Shown here piece by piece: positions 1 through 8,294 of a DNA stretch of 35,862 nt. Positions within the stretch are counted from its first letter, which is position 1. Every line of letters starts with the position of its first letter. The stretch lies in the NCBI GenBank assembly GCA_937894335.1, contig CALCRU010000013.1, forward strand, positions 1 through 35,862, in the 5' to 3' direction. The translations under genes were made by a program, and so were the position numbers. The stretch is from an uncultured Treponema sp. (GTDB taxonomy: Bacteria > Spirochaetota > Spirochaetia > Treponematales > Treponemataceae). The notes under the pieces are model-generated. The model saw nothing but the letters and a program-made list of their open reading frames with translations. It made no database searches and was not told where the DNA came from.

Positions 1-40
1 AAAACTCCAAGCGAGGTTGCTGCTTAAACTGTCCTAAAAT

Positions 41-1810
41 TTGGGGTCAGTTCATATTTTAAATGGTACCCCTCCCCTAAAAACTGACAGTGATTGTCTT
101 TGGAAATATGTGCGTAATGCGATTCATTCCATTCGTTCCTACTCTTATGAAAAAAAACTAAATCTTTCCATCTGCTTTGCAAACCTGTCATCGGATCAGA
201 AGTATGATTTGGAGAAAAATCTTTCCTTTGAAGATTTTGATACCTTTAGTATAGAAAACGAAAAGAAAGACGAATACTTTTCCAAAATGGGATTCTCTGC
301 CTTGAATTATTTTTTTAGCACCAGTCAGACCCGCCATGGCGAAAAACAGCCTCTGATTATTATTCTTGATGCGGAAGGTCTTGAGGATAACGAAAATTAC
401 AGCCGGTTAAATTCCCTTGTAAATTTTGGAACGGCAAAAAAAATCATCGTTCCTAAAAAAATCTGGCAGGACGGCTCTCTGAAGCTTGGTGCGTCAGGCA
501 GAAATTTTTCGTTTTTAAGAAACTTCATTTCTTCCGCCTCTCAGAGCAGATTGGCAAAACCCCTTCTTGCATGTGCTGGGGCCGTGCTTTTGCTTGCTGT
601 CCTTCTTATGATTTTTGTTCCCAGAATTGCTTCCTTTATTCAGAACCACAAAATTCCTCATGTAGCTACGGTTTACAAAAAAGTTTACACTGGTGACGGT
701 GACAGGCTTATTCTCCGCAGAGAAGGTGACCTGTCAGCAGAAGAACTGCTCCGCCTTAACGAGGGTGAAGTTGTCATGGTTGAGGAAGAAGGCGAGGAAT
801 GGGATAAAATCTACTACCACGGATTTGAAGGCTATGTGCATAACGAATATCTTGCAAGTGCAGATGAAGAGGAGTATGTAATAACAAATCCCGACACCAT
901 GTACACTTACGGAAAGTCATGTCTTGTAAATGGCCTTCAGAATGAATATGACGGATACTACTGGATAGAAAAATCCGCCTCTCTTGGAGAAGTGACCGCC
1001 CAGTGGGAAATGTACCGCTTTTACGAAAATGGTTCTCTGCCTGTAATTATCTCTGATTCGGAAAAGGCGCTTTCCTATCTTTACGAAATAGACCGTAACG
1101 AAAAAAGCTACGAAGAACTGGAGGCGGAAGAGTGCAGGGCTAAAGCAAAGAGTCTTGAGACCACATCTCAGAAAGATTTGGTTCAGAAGTTTCTTGCAAA
1201 AGCCGCTGAAAAGGAACGCAATGCTAAGGCGATAAAACGCCAGGCTGCAAAAAAAATGAGTGAGCTAAAATTTTATTCCGAGCCGGAGCTGGCTTCTGAC
1301 TTTTACAAGAAGGCTCTGTCTCTTGGACTTGAGGGCGACCCCGACTACATGTATTCCCTTGCTGTTGATACCGAACTTAACGATGAGGATAGCCTCTCCT
1401 GGCTAAAGAAGGCTTCTGGAATGGGCCATTATAATTCTTCGCGACTTCTTGCAAACTATTACTTTAACCGCGATAACTACGAGCCTGCACTTACATATTT
1501 CAAAGCTGCTGCAGAGCAGTCTTCCGGTGCCAGTGCTCCCTATTACTGCGCCTACATTTACTATCACTATTATCAGAACTACTATCAGGCAGTGAAATAC
1601 TTTAAGGATGCGTACAATGCTTACGATTACTCACAGGAGTTTTACAATGCCTCATATTATCTTGGTTGGTGCTACGAGTATGGTCAGGGATGCAGTGTAA
1701 ACTATTCTTTCGCACTAAACTACTACAATATGGCGCGCGGTCATGTTAACGGTGCTGATGATGCATACAGCAGAGTTTATGATAAAGTTTACGATGATTA
1801 CTGGTGGTGA
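41..1810 (+). CDS. Membrane protein with vWA-like N-terminus, SH3b domain and Sel1-like repeats
   Basis: Predicted single-pass membrane protein of 589 residues; specific function unknown. Residues 1-160 are soluble and alternate hydrophobic strands (NLSICFANL, PLIIILDAEG) with helices, which resembles a von Willebrand A fold, but the metal-binding DxSxS motif is absent, so this is a weak inference. A transmembrane segment lies at about 174-200. Residues ~207-275 look like a bacterial SH3 domain (ending W-DKIYYHGFEGYVHNEYL). The rest is Tyr-rich, Sel1/TPR-like helical repeats (for example YYLGWCYEYGQGC). If the N-terminus is cytoplasmic, SH3 and Sel1 are periplasmic. The start is uncertain: TTG at 41 follows an in-frame TAA at 35-37, has no good Shine-Dalgarno, and the first in-frame ATG is at residue 83. 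An upstream gene may end at 25-27. The next gene starts 2 bases after the stop, so this belongs to a three-gene operon. Confidence 0.65.
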   Translation: MGSVHILNGTPPLKTDSDCLWKYVRNAIHSIRSYSYEKKLNLSICFANLSSDQKYDLEKNLSFEDFDTFSIENEKKDEYFSKMGFSALNYFFSTSQTRHGEKQPLIIILDAEGLEDNENYSRLNSLVNFGTAKKIIVPKKIWQDGSLKLGASGRNFSFLRNFISSASQSRLAKPLLACAGAVLLLAVLLMIFVPRIASFIQNHKIPHVATVYKKVYTGDGDRLILRREGDLSAEELLRLNEGEVVMVEEEGEEWDKIYYHGFEGYVHNEYLASADEEEYVITNPDTMYTYGKSCLVNGLQNEYDGYYWIEKSASLGEVTAQWEMYRFYENGSLPVIISDSEKALSYLYEIDRNEKSYEELEAEECRAKAKSLETTSQKDLVQKFLAKAAEKERNAKAIKRQAAKKMSELKFYSEPELASDFYKKALSLGLEGDPDYMYSLAVDTELNDEDSLSWLKKASGMGHYNSSRLLANYYFNRDNYEPALTYFKAAAEQSSGASAPYYCAYIYYHYYQNYYQAVKYFKDAYNAYDYSQEFYNASYYLGWCYEYGQGCSVNYSFALNYYNMARGHVNGADDAYSRVYDKVYDDYWW

Positions 1811-1812
1811 TT

Positions 1813-3564
1813 ATGAATAAAATGAAAAAAAAATTTTGCCTAGTTTTACTTCTCTGTCCGGTTTTCCTCTTTGCAGCAACATTTACAGAATCCAAAGTGG
1901 AGGAATCTTCCTACCATGAGGAGGCTCTGACAGATTCGGCTTCTAGCGACATAAAGAAAGTTGCCCTTGTAATTGGTAACGCAAAATATAAGGGAACATT
2001 TAATGCCCTTTCGAATCCTGTTAACGACGCAAAGGATATGCAGACAAAGCTTAAGGAAATTGGCTTTGAAGTTGAATGCATAACGGATGCTGACCGTAAG
2101 ACAATGTACGACAGCTTTAAGAAATTTTATTCCGTCATAAAAAATGCAGACATTGCCCTTCTGTATTATTCGGGTCACGGCATAGAAAGCAGCGGCGAGA
2201 ACTATTTTATTCCAGTAGAGTCGGATATAAAAAGCGAGGCTGATTTGGATAGCGATGCCATTCCTGTTAACAAGGTTGTGGGAAACAGTCTTGATGCCAT
2301 AGGAAGTAACGGCGGAAACCTGATTGTAATTTTGGATGCATGCAGAAGCAATCCCCTTGTAAAAAATCGTGGCGCAGACAGAGGCCTTGCCGTAGTTGAT
2401 GCGGCTCCTGTTGCTGGCTACATAATTGCCTATTCATGCAAGCCGGGTTCTGTTGCGGCAGACGGTAACGGAAGGCACAGTCCCTTTACAGATTCCCTCC
2501 TGCAGCACATAGATGAACCCAACACTTCCTTTACGGACATAATGCAGATTGTGCGTAATGAAGTCATGAAAGCTACTGATAATGCACAGGTTCCATCACT
2601 GTCTCTGGAAACAAGTGACAGACTGTTTTTAAACGGAGCGCCTAAAAACACTCCGTGGAAGGGAAACACAAATACTCCTTCAGCCGGAACTTCAACGGCA
2701 TACATTGTGATAATCGTGCTTCTGATTCTGATACTGGTAACTGTCATAGTCCTCTTCTTGCTTTTAACTGTAAGCGGAAGACAGGCCGTGTCTGTGGCGT
2801 CTGTAAAAATAGGACAGGGGGTTACGGCAGGAAAAAAGAAGGCCATGCACATTGTCTCCTTTGTTCATGATAAGGTTGGGAAAGCAAAAAAACTGGTGGA
2901 AGAAAAGCGTTCTGCAGTAAAGACCCACCGTGAGCAAAGTGTGCAACAGTCAGCGGTAAATGCAAAGGACGAAGCGCCCCTGAGTCAGTCAGCGGAAAGC
3001 CTCCTTTTGTCAGTGGCAGTGGGGGAACATCTTCTTGTGTCTGCAACTCCAGTTACAGTGGGACAGTACTCCTCGCTTATGGGAACTGCCTCTGGTGAGG
3101 ATGACATGCTTCCCGTTACCTCTGTTGACTATTATGATGTGCTTTCATTCCTTAATGCCCTAAGCCTAAAAGAAAGTCTTGAACCCGTCTACGATATTTC
3201 TGACAGGGAAAACATAAAGTCAGACTTTACAAAAAACGGCTGGCGCTTACCCCCCCAAAAGGAATGGAAGGCGGCGGCTGGAAAGATCTCTTCCGAGAAA
3301 TTTGACGATTCTGTCTGGTGCTCTGAAAATTCCAACGGAATCATACATCCCTGCGGACAAAAAAATCCTAACGAAAATGGACTGTACGACATGTATGGCC
3401 TTGTGTGGGAATGGTGTGCCGATTCGCTAAAGGAAAACCGGCGCATACTTAAGGGCGGTTCATGGGATGCGGACTCTTCCTGGTGTACTAAAAAATCTAC
3501 AGAGGCGGTAGTACCGTCTTACAAAAGCGACAACACGGGGTTTAGAGGGGTAAGGTCAATATGA
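1813..3564 (+). CDS. Caspase-like (peptidase C14) protein fused through a membrane segment to an FGE/SUMF1-like domain
   Basis: A putative cysteine protease of the caspase/metacaspase clan, 583 residues from the ATG two bases after the previous stop (GTGs at 1804 and 1807 are less likely). An N-terminal signal sequence (MKKKFCLVLLLCPVFLFAA) precedes a caspase p20-like domain at ~48-275. The predicted dyad is His122 in YYSGHG and Cys177 in ILDACRSNP. A strong transmembrane helix follows at ~297-321, then a charged linker, then an FGE-sulfatase/C-type-lectin domain at ~395-583 (TPVTVGQY, GWRLPPQKEW, GLYDMYGLVWEW, LKGGSW, GFRGVRS). The FGE domain keeps only one of the two cysteines used by true formylglycine-generating enzymes, so ligand or substrate binding is more likely than oxidase activity. 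With a cleaved signal peptide the protease would be periplasmic. The stop overlaps the next start (ATGA). Confidence 0.88.
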   Translation: MNKMKKKFCLVLLLCPVFLFAATFTESKVEESSYHEEALTDSASSDIKKVALVIGNAKYKGTFNALSNPVNDAKDMQTKLKEIGFEVECITDADRKTMYDSFKKFYSVIKNADIALLYYSGHGIESSGENYFIPVESDIKSEADLDSDAIPVNKVVGNSLDAIGSNGGNLIVILDACRSNPLVKNRGADRGLAVVDAAPVAGYIIAYSCKPGSVAADGNGRHSPFTDSLLQHIDEPNTSFTDIMQIVRNEVMKATDNAQVPSLSLETSDRLFLNGAPKNTPWKGNTNTPSAGTSTAYIVIIVLLILILVTVIVLFLLLTVSGRQAVSVASVKIGQGVTAGKKKAMHIVSFVHDKVGKAKKLVEEKRSAVKTHREQSVQQSAVNAKDEAPLSQSAESLLLSVAVGEHLLVSATPVTVGQYSSLMGTASGEDDMLPVTSVDYYDVLSFLNALSLKESLEPVYDISDRENIKSDFTKNGWRLPPQKEWKAAAGKISSEKFDDSVWCSENSNGIIHPCGQKNPNENGLYDMYGLVWEWCADSLKENRRILKGGSWDADSSWCTKKSTEAVVPSYKSDNTGFRGVRSI

Positions 3565-5078
3565 AAAACAAGAGTCGTTCGTTTTTTCTTTTTTTAATTA
3601 CACTGGCTTTGTTTTCTTCATGCTCAAAAAAGCATGCAGGAGGACTTCTGTTTGACGAGGAAAGATACAATTCCCTTCCGCGCAAGGCTCAACTTGTAAG
3701 TCGTTCCTATGAAAACCTTCCATCCAGCGTAAGTCTTGTTTCCTACACTCCCTATCCCGGTGATCAGGGAAGTTTCTCTACCTGTGCCGCATGGGCAACT
3801 TCTTATGCCGGAATGACAACTGTTGACGCTTTGATTCACGAAAATACAGACAGGAACTATACCACTCAAAATGTCTTTTCTCCATATTATCTTTACCAAA
3901 TGTGCAATCCTTATGATGTCTACGGAGAGGATGGAATGTACATGGAAGTTGCATTGGACTTTCTGAAGAATACTGGAGTTCCCCTCCGCTCCGAAAGGGA
4001 AGAAATGCTTGTAGACAACTTTGGATACTTTGACGCTGCCTCTGAATACAGCTCAAGCCGTCTGTATAAAATTGGTGATTATGCAACACTCTTTTCTTCA
4101 GATGCTTCCAGTGAGCAGAAAATTCTTTCTGTAAAAAAAAGCCTTTCCCAGAATAAGCCCGTGGTAATTTCGTTTTTAGCATGCAACTCTTTTTCTTATG
4201 CTCGGGAATACTGGGAACCCAACTTTTACGAAAGTCCTGCAAACGGAGGCGGACATGCAATGCTGGTTGTTGCTTATGATGACGACAAAAGGGGAGGTTC
4301 CTTCTGCATACAGAACTCCTGGGGCAGACAGTGGGGAAAAGATGGCTATGTGTGGGTGCGTTACAATGACTTTGCGGAATACACCCGAGGGGCTTATGAA
4401 CTTAGCCGTGCAATCATTGGCCGTTCTAGGACTTATGAGGAACCATCAGAAATAGAGCCTATTACTCCGCCTTACTTTGAAGAGCCTGAGCCAGTTAAGC
4501 CACCTGTGCAAAAAAAAGTTCTTGTCTATGAAGGTTCGTTTGAGCTTCCCATAAGGTATGAAAAAGAGGTGATGCAGCTTTCGTTTAAGGATGGAGTGTA
4601 TAAAACCACAAAACCTTACGATTCCTACACAAGGTTTCAGCTTTACATGACCAATACAAAACCCTGTTATGTCTATGCCCTTGCGTCCGATGAGGCTACT
4701 GGAAAGGCAAATGTAATTTTTCCTCTTGAAGGAACTTCGCCCCTTCTGGACTATTCTGAAAACACTGTAGCCTATCCTGCGGAAGACAAATTCATCATGC
4801 TGGATGATGTTAAGGGAACCGACTACTTTGTGGTGCTTTATTCTTCTGAAGAACTTGACATAAAGGACATTGCTTCTACCTACGAAAAGTCTGTGGCGGA
4901 AGGCCTTTCTGGCAAAGAAAATTTTTACCGGCGGATTCAGGCAGCAGTGGGAATCGACAGACTTGTTGATCCCCTTATGACGGATTTTTCTGAGGATAGA
5001 GTTTCCTTTAAGGCATATTCCTTGGAACCCCAAGAAGAAAAAATTCTCCCGATCTTAATTCAGATTGAGCATGACTGA
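3561..5078 (+). CDS. Papain-like (peptidase C1) lipoprotein
   Basis: A predicted surface or periplasmic lipoprotein of 505 residues carrying a papain-family cysteine protease domain. The signal peptide ends in a relaxed spirochaetal lipobox (LFSSC, Cys21). The protease core shows the oxyanion Gln and catalytic Cys75 in DQGSFSTCAAWA, His232 in GGGHAMLVVAY and Asn252 in IQNSWG, followed by W-GKDGYVWVRY, so all C1 catalytic positions are present. After a Pro/Glu-rich linker (~290-315), residues ~316-505 form a beta-rich domain of unknown type, possibly for binding or anchoring. It overlaps the caspase gene by 4 bases (ATGA), so the two proteases are translationally coupled. A short bacterial C1 domain without an obvious propeptide is seen in secreted or effector-like proteases; the substrate is unknown. 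Confidence 0.88.
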   Translation: MKNKSRSFFLFLITLALFSSCSKKHAGGLLFDEERYNSLPRKAQLVSRSYENLPSSVSLVSYTPYPGDQGSFSTCAAWATSYAGMTTVDALIHENTDRNYTTQNVFSPYYLYQMCNPYDVYGEDGMYMEVALDFLKNTGVPLRSEREEMLVDNFGYFDAASEYSSSRLYKIGDYATLFSSDASSEQKILSVKKSLSQNKPVVISFLACNSFSYAREYWEPNFYESPANGGGHAMLVVAYDDDKRGGSFCIQNSWGRQWGKDGYVWVRYNDFAEYTRGAYELSRAIIGRSRTYEEPSEIEPITPPYFEEPEPVKPPVQKKVLVYEGSFELPIRYEKEVMQLSFKDGVYKTTKPYDSYTRFQLYMTNTKPCYVYALASDEATGKANVIFPLEGTSPLLDYSENTVAYPAEDKFIMLDDVKGTDYFVVLYSSEELDIKDIASTYEKSVAEGLSGKENFYRRIQAAVGIDRLVDPLMTDFSEDRVSFKAYSLEPQEEKILPILIQIEHD

Positions 5079-5081
5079 AGT

Positions 5082-5657
5082 CTAGAAGGGAATTATTTCC
5101 ATGTGAGAAAGAAGAATCTTTACTCCGATAAGTACGAGAAGAATTCCTCCAGCAATTTGGGCGGGGCGTCCCGCTTTTGTTCCGAATGCGTTACCTATTT
5201 TTATTCCTGTTCCGCTCATTATAAAAGTGATGATTCCTATTGTAAGGGATGACAGAAGAACCTGTGACAGGTCAGACATAAGGTATTCAAATGTAATGCC
5301 TACGGCAAGGGCGTCTATGCTTGTGGCAACGGCAAGTAGAAGCATGACTTTGGGAGAAAAGGATGCGTTAAGAGATTCTTCTTTTGAAAAAATTGCTTCT
5401 CTAATCATGTTAAGTCCCACTGCTACCAGAAGAACAAAGGCAATCCAGTGATCGATTTTTTCTATGTATGTTTTGAATGCGCTTCCTAAAAACCATCCCA
5501 AAAGGGGCATAAGGGCCTGAAAAATTCCAAACCACGCACCGGCACAAAGCATTTCTCTTAGGCCTGCTTTTTTTGCGGCAAGTCCCTTGCAGATTGAAAC
5601 TGAAAATGCATCGGCTGCAAGTCCGATTGAAAGTAGCAAAAGTTCTATAATCAGCAT
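5082..5657 (-). CDS. mntP: Manganese efflux pump MntP
   Basis: Inner-membrane Mn2+ exporter of the MntP/YebN (DUF204) family, 191 residues with six hydrophobic helices. The two internally repeated family motifs with acidic residues are visible: GLAADAFSVSICKGL near residue 16 and ATSIDALAVGI near residue 108. The reading frame extends to a TTG at 5693, but the ATG at 5657 matches the family N-terminus (start followed directly by helix 1) and sits 6 bases after a strong -10 box, so the mRNA is probably leaderless. The gene lies downstream of the Memo lipoprotein gene on the same strand but has its own promoter. It converges on the papain lipoprotein gene with a 3-base gap and no visible terminator. 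No Mn riboswitch (yybP-ykoY) is seen. Confidence 0.93.
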   Translation of the reverse strand: MLIIELLLLSIGLAADAFSVSICKGLAAKKAGLREMLCAGAWFGIFQALMPLLGWFLGSAFKTYIEKIDHWIAFVLLVAVGLNMIREAIFSKEESLNASFSPKVMLLLAVATSIDALAVGITFEYLMSDLSQVLLSSLTIGIITFIMSGTGIKIGNAFGTKAGRPAQIAGGILLVLIGVKILLSHMEIIPF

Positions 5658-5663
5658 GAAAAG

Positions 5664-5693
5664 AGTATAGCACAATAAAAAAGTCTTTGGCAA
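5664..5693 (-). promoter_or_regulatory. mntP promoter, predicted leaderless
   Basis: On the minus strand: -35 TTGCCA (5693-5688), 18-bp spacer, extended -10 TGC-TATACT (5669-5664). The -10 ends 6 bases before the mntP ATG, which places the expected transcription start at or beside the A of ATG. Confidence 0.6.
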
Positions 5694-5699
5694 GTAAGA

Positions 5700-7247
5700 C
5701 TATTCTGGAAACTGTTTTATTGCAGGAATGATTCCGCTGTCGCTACTGTAGTCAAAAGTTTCTGTGGCAACTTGTCCATCGTACCAGTTTATGCAGAGAA
5801 TCTGTCCTTGTATGGACTGTCCTTCTAAATCAATGCATGTGCCAAGATTAAAGAGTCCTTTCCCCCTTACAAACGCAAAAGTGTCTTTTTCTTTTTTGTT
5901 GTATCTAAGTACAAACACATCGTAGTCTGACTGGAAGCCCATCATATCCTGCATGGTAAGAAAGTTATCATTATCTGCCGTAACCACAAGAATGTTTATT
6001 ACTGGACTTTCACTTCTGTTTGGAGGAATCAGATTTTTTAGGTCTTCACTGCTTATGCACTGAATTCTTAGAAGAGTGCCGTGTTTTTCTTTTTCGTAAA
6101 GAGTTCCAGGAATAGGGTCAAAGATAAGGGCGTCAAAACCTTGTAAGAATCTTGCTTCTTTTCCTGCAAGGTCATGAAGAATCTGTTCTGCTTTGTTGTC
6201 AGAGCTTCTGTATCGGTCCCAAGTCCAAAAGTCCCTTATGCCTGCCTGAATGTTTCCTGAGCCTGCAATAAGAATTGTCTGGTTCTGCGTGCTATGGTAA
6301 CTGCTTACCCCAGTGCGCTGACTGGTAGCTTTTACTTCTTCGTTAAAGGCGACAATCTGCTCTTTTGCATTTTGGTTGTAAAATGCCCAGTACTGATGGG
6401 AAGTGGATTCAACTTCTTCATCGGGAATAAAATCGTAAGTGCTTGTCATGTCTATGAGCAGGGGAAGATTTGCTCCTCTAAGGCTACTATAGTGCTGAAT
6501 GCAGGAAAGAGATTCTGGGCTGTCAACTTCTATGTGGCGCACATCCTCCTTGTTTTGAATGGTGTTTCTGCTTACATAGTCGTGCAGGGCAGTCATGCGG
6601 GGAATTTGGTAATGGGAAAAATCTACAGAGGCAATTACAAGGGCGTTGTCTGGAAGCACTCTGTCTAAAAGTTTTGCAAGGGATTCAAGACTTAGGTATT
6701 CTTCTTCTGTGGTAAGGGGCTTTAGCACTATGGGAACAAGTCTTGATTCTGGAAAGTATTTTTTTAGAAAAGGAGTGTGGGCAAAAATTGCGTGCTCGTT
6801 TTTCCATAAGTCTGACTGTATGCCAACAAGGTCTTTTGTGAATTGGTCTTTTGCAAGGGCATGAAGTATTTCTGTATCCAGTTCGAATGTTTCAGAGGGG
6901 CTGTTGAATGTAATGTCGTCTGTGGGAATGGTTATAAGCTTCTTTCCTTTTTCAAAGTGGTCGGGACCTATTACCACAATTACTTCAGGCTGAATTTTTT
7001 GCGAGACTGCGCTGTAGATGCTGTTTTGCTGGGCTACAGTTATGTCGTGATGGGGAACAATAAGTGCAGCAGGAACTGCGTCTGGAATGACATAGGGTTC
7101 TGAAAATGCAAAGAGATGTTCCCACATGCCACTGTCATTTCTGTATTGATAAAATACATTTGCGTCGTATGCTTCCTGTTTTGTACATGCGGTAAAAATA
7201 AAGACCGCACTAAAAAGTACGGCCTTTACAAGCTGACTTGCTTTCAT
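5700..7247 (-). CDS. Memo-family (AmmeMemoRadiSam protein B-like) lipoprotein with extra C-terminal domain
   Basis: Predicted lipoprotein of 515 residues. The ATG at 7247 overlaps the previous stop (ATGA) and gives a signal peptide ending FIFTAC (Cys21); seven further in-frame codons upstream are probably untranslated. Residues ~45-300 match the Memo fold (pfam01875, AmmeMemoRadiSam system protein B), related to extradiol dioxygenases: the metal-site motifs are PHHD, VIGPDHF and SVDFSHY, and SYWAFY-type ends are present (SHQYWAFY). Residues ~320-515 form a second domain (begins ILIAGSGNIQAGI, ends near GLFNLGTCID) that faintly resembles the CapA/PgsA calcineurin-like fold; this is speculative. 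The AMMECR1 and radical-SAM partners of the AmmeMemoRadiSam cluster are not in this window. The reaction is not established for this family. Confidence 0.82.
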   Translation of the reverse strand: MKASQLVKAVLFSAVFIFTACTKQEAYDANVFYQYRNDSGMWEHLFAFSEPYVIPDAVPAALIVPHHDITVAQQNSIYSAVSQKIQPEVIVVIGPDHFEKGKKLITIPTDDITFNSPSETFELDTEILHALAKDQFTKDLVGIQSDLWKNEHAIFAHTPFLKKYFPESRLVPIVLKPLTTEEEYLSLESLAKLLDRVLPDNALVIASVDFSHYQIPRMTALHDYVSRNTIQNKEDVRHIEVDSPESLSCIQHYSSLRGANLPLLIDMTSTYDFIPDEEVESTSHQYWAFYNQNAKEQIVAFNEEVKATSQRTGVSSYHSTQNQTILIAGSGNIQAGIRDFWTWDRYRSSDNKAEQILHDLAGKEARFLQGFDALIFDPIPGTLYEKEKHGTLLRIQCISSEDLKNLIPPNRSESPVINILVVTADNDNFLTMQDMMGFQSDYDVFVLRYNKKEKDTFAFVRGKGLFNLGTCIDLEGQSIQGQILCINWYDGQVATETFDYSSDSGIIPAIKQFPE

Positions 7248-8251
7248 TTGTAGCGTCGTCCGCCCCATTCGATTACGGCAAATCCTTTTCGCTCTGCAGG
7301 AAGAAGCACCTGCTCTTTTGTCTGAATTGGTGCGTCAAGTTCCGCATGATCAAAGAAGACTCTTATTACTGAATCAGGTTTGGGCGTAACTTTAAGAGGC
7401 GCTTCCCTGTCTATGCGCTCCTGAGAATAGAATGTTACAAAGATGTAGGGTTTTCCACTTTTGGTAAGTTCTGGCACCCAGAATTCGTTGAAGTCTGCAA
7501 TTTCCTTTTCGTTAAGTCCGAGAATAAGAAGTTTTTCGGTAAAGAAAGCGCCAATTTCTTCTGCCTTTACCACAAAGCCTTCGCTCATGTCTACCTGAGG
7601 ACTGGAGTCTGCGCTTTCCCAGAAGAGGTAAGGATATTCTTCTTTTGTCTTAGAGTCAGTGATTTTTCCTTCTGGTGTGGCGGTTACCTTCCAGCCTTTT
7701 TCGTAGGGAGGAATTGATTCTGTTACTCCGCCCTTGGGACTTACTGTAACCTTTACTGTCTGGGTCTTTGTGGGATAGAGGTAGATGACTGGCTTACCCT
7801 TTTCTGCGGCACCGCCCTCGTGAACATAGAAGACAAAGTTAAGCCTCTTGTATCTTCCGTCCTTAAACTTTGCAATAAAGCGGTAATAGTTTGAGCCAAA
7901 TGCAAGGTTGTCAAGCTTTCCGCCTACATTGTATACAAAGTGAGTGTCCCCAGCCTTGTACTGGGAGAGGGTAAAGTCATCAATGGGAACTCCGCTTATT
8001 TTTTTTGAACCGTTTTCAAGGTACTCGTCAATGTTGTCGGCACTTCCTGTGGTCCAAATTACGCGGATTGAAACACAGTCGCTGGAAACGGAACCCGAAA
8101 ATGTGTAACGGACATTGTCTAAACTGGAAGTGTTGTAGACATATTCCCAGTCGCCGTTTTCGGGATCATCGATTGTAATGTAGGAACTTGCAGCGGCAAA
8201 TGCAAGTGTACTTAAAGCCATGAATGTAATAAAACAAATAAACTTCTTCAT
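7244..8251 (-). CDS. Secreted protein with KPVIYLYP-type domain, function unknown
   Basis: Exported protein of 335 residues with a clear signal peptide (MKKFICFITFMALSTLAFAA). The N-terminal half (~22-145) is beta-rich and may be an Ig-like or carbohydrate-binding fold. The C-terminal half begins at KPVIYLYP (~155), continues through a GWKVTATPEGKI segment and PYLFWES, and ends with VIEWGGR. This arrangement recurs in many secreted bacterial proteins of unknown role, which I recognise by pattern only. It is 43 bases downstream of htrA and overlaps the Memo lipoprotein start by 4 bases, suggesting one envelope-related transcript. There is no good Shine-Dalgarno; an inverted repeat sits immediately before the ATG. 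Confidence 0.8.
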   Translation of the reverse strand: MKKFICFITFMALSTLAFAAASSYITIDDPENGDWEYVYNTSSLDNVRYTFSGSVSSDCVSIRVIWTTGSADNIDEYLENGSKKISGVPIDDFTLSQYKAGDTHFVYNVGGKLDNLAFGSNYYRFIAKFKDGRYKRLNFVFYVHEGGAAEKGKPVIYLYPTKTQTVKVTVSPKGGVTESIPPYEKGWKVTATPEGKITDSKTKEEYPYLFWESADSSPQVDMSEGFVVKAEEIGAFFTEKLLILGLNEKEIADFNEFWVPELTKSGKPYIFVTFYSQERIDREAPLKVTPKPDSVIRVFFDHAELDAPIQTKEQVLLPAERKGFAVIEWGGRRYK

Positions 8252-8254
8252 GGC

Positions 8255-8271
8255 TTTAAGTCTGACTTAAA
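8255..8271. repeat. Inverted repeat before the KPVIYLYP-domain gene
   Basis: TTTAAGTC and GACTTAAA form perfect 8-bp arms separated by one base, 3 bases upstream of the start codon (minus strand) in the 43-bp gap after htrA. A TTGACA hexamer lies just upstream. It could be an operator or an RNA hairpin masking the start; the role is unknown. Confidence 0.45.
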
Positions 8272-8294
8272 ATGCTTTATATGTCAAGCCCGTT

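Noticed and set aside
1..40. End of an upstream gene (frame 1 stop at 25-27)
   Set aside because: Only eight codons are visible, too few to support a feature, although operon context makes an upstream gene plausible.
3000..3564. FGE/C-type-lectin domain as the variable protein of a diversity-generating retroelement, as known for Treponema surface proteins
   Set aside because: No reverse transcriptase, no template repeat with A-specific differences and no initiation-of-mutagenic-homing element is visible in the window; same for the four-repeat protein at 19384-22849.
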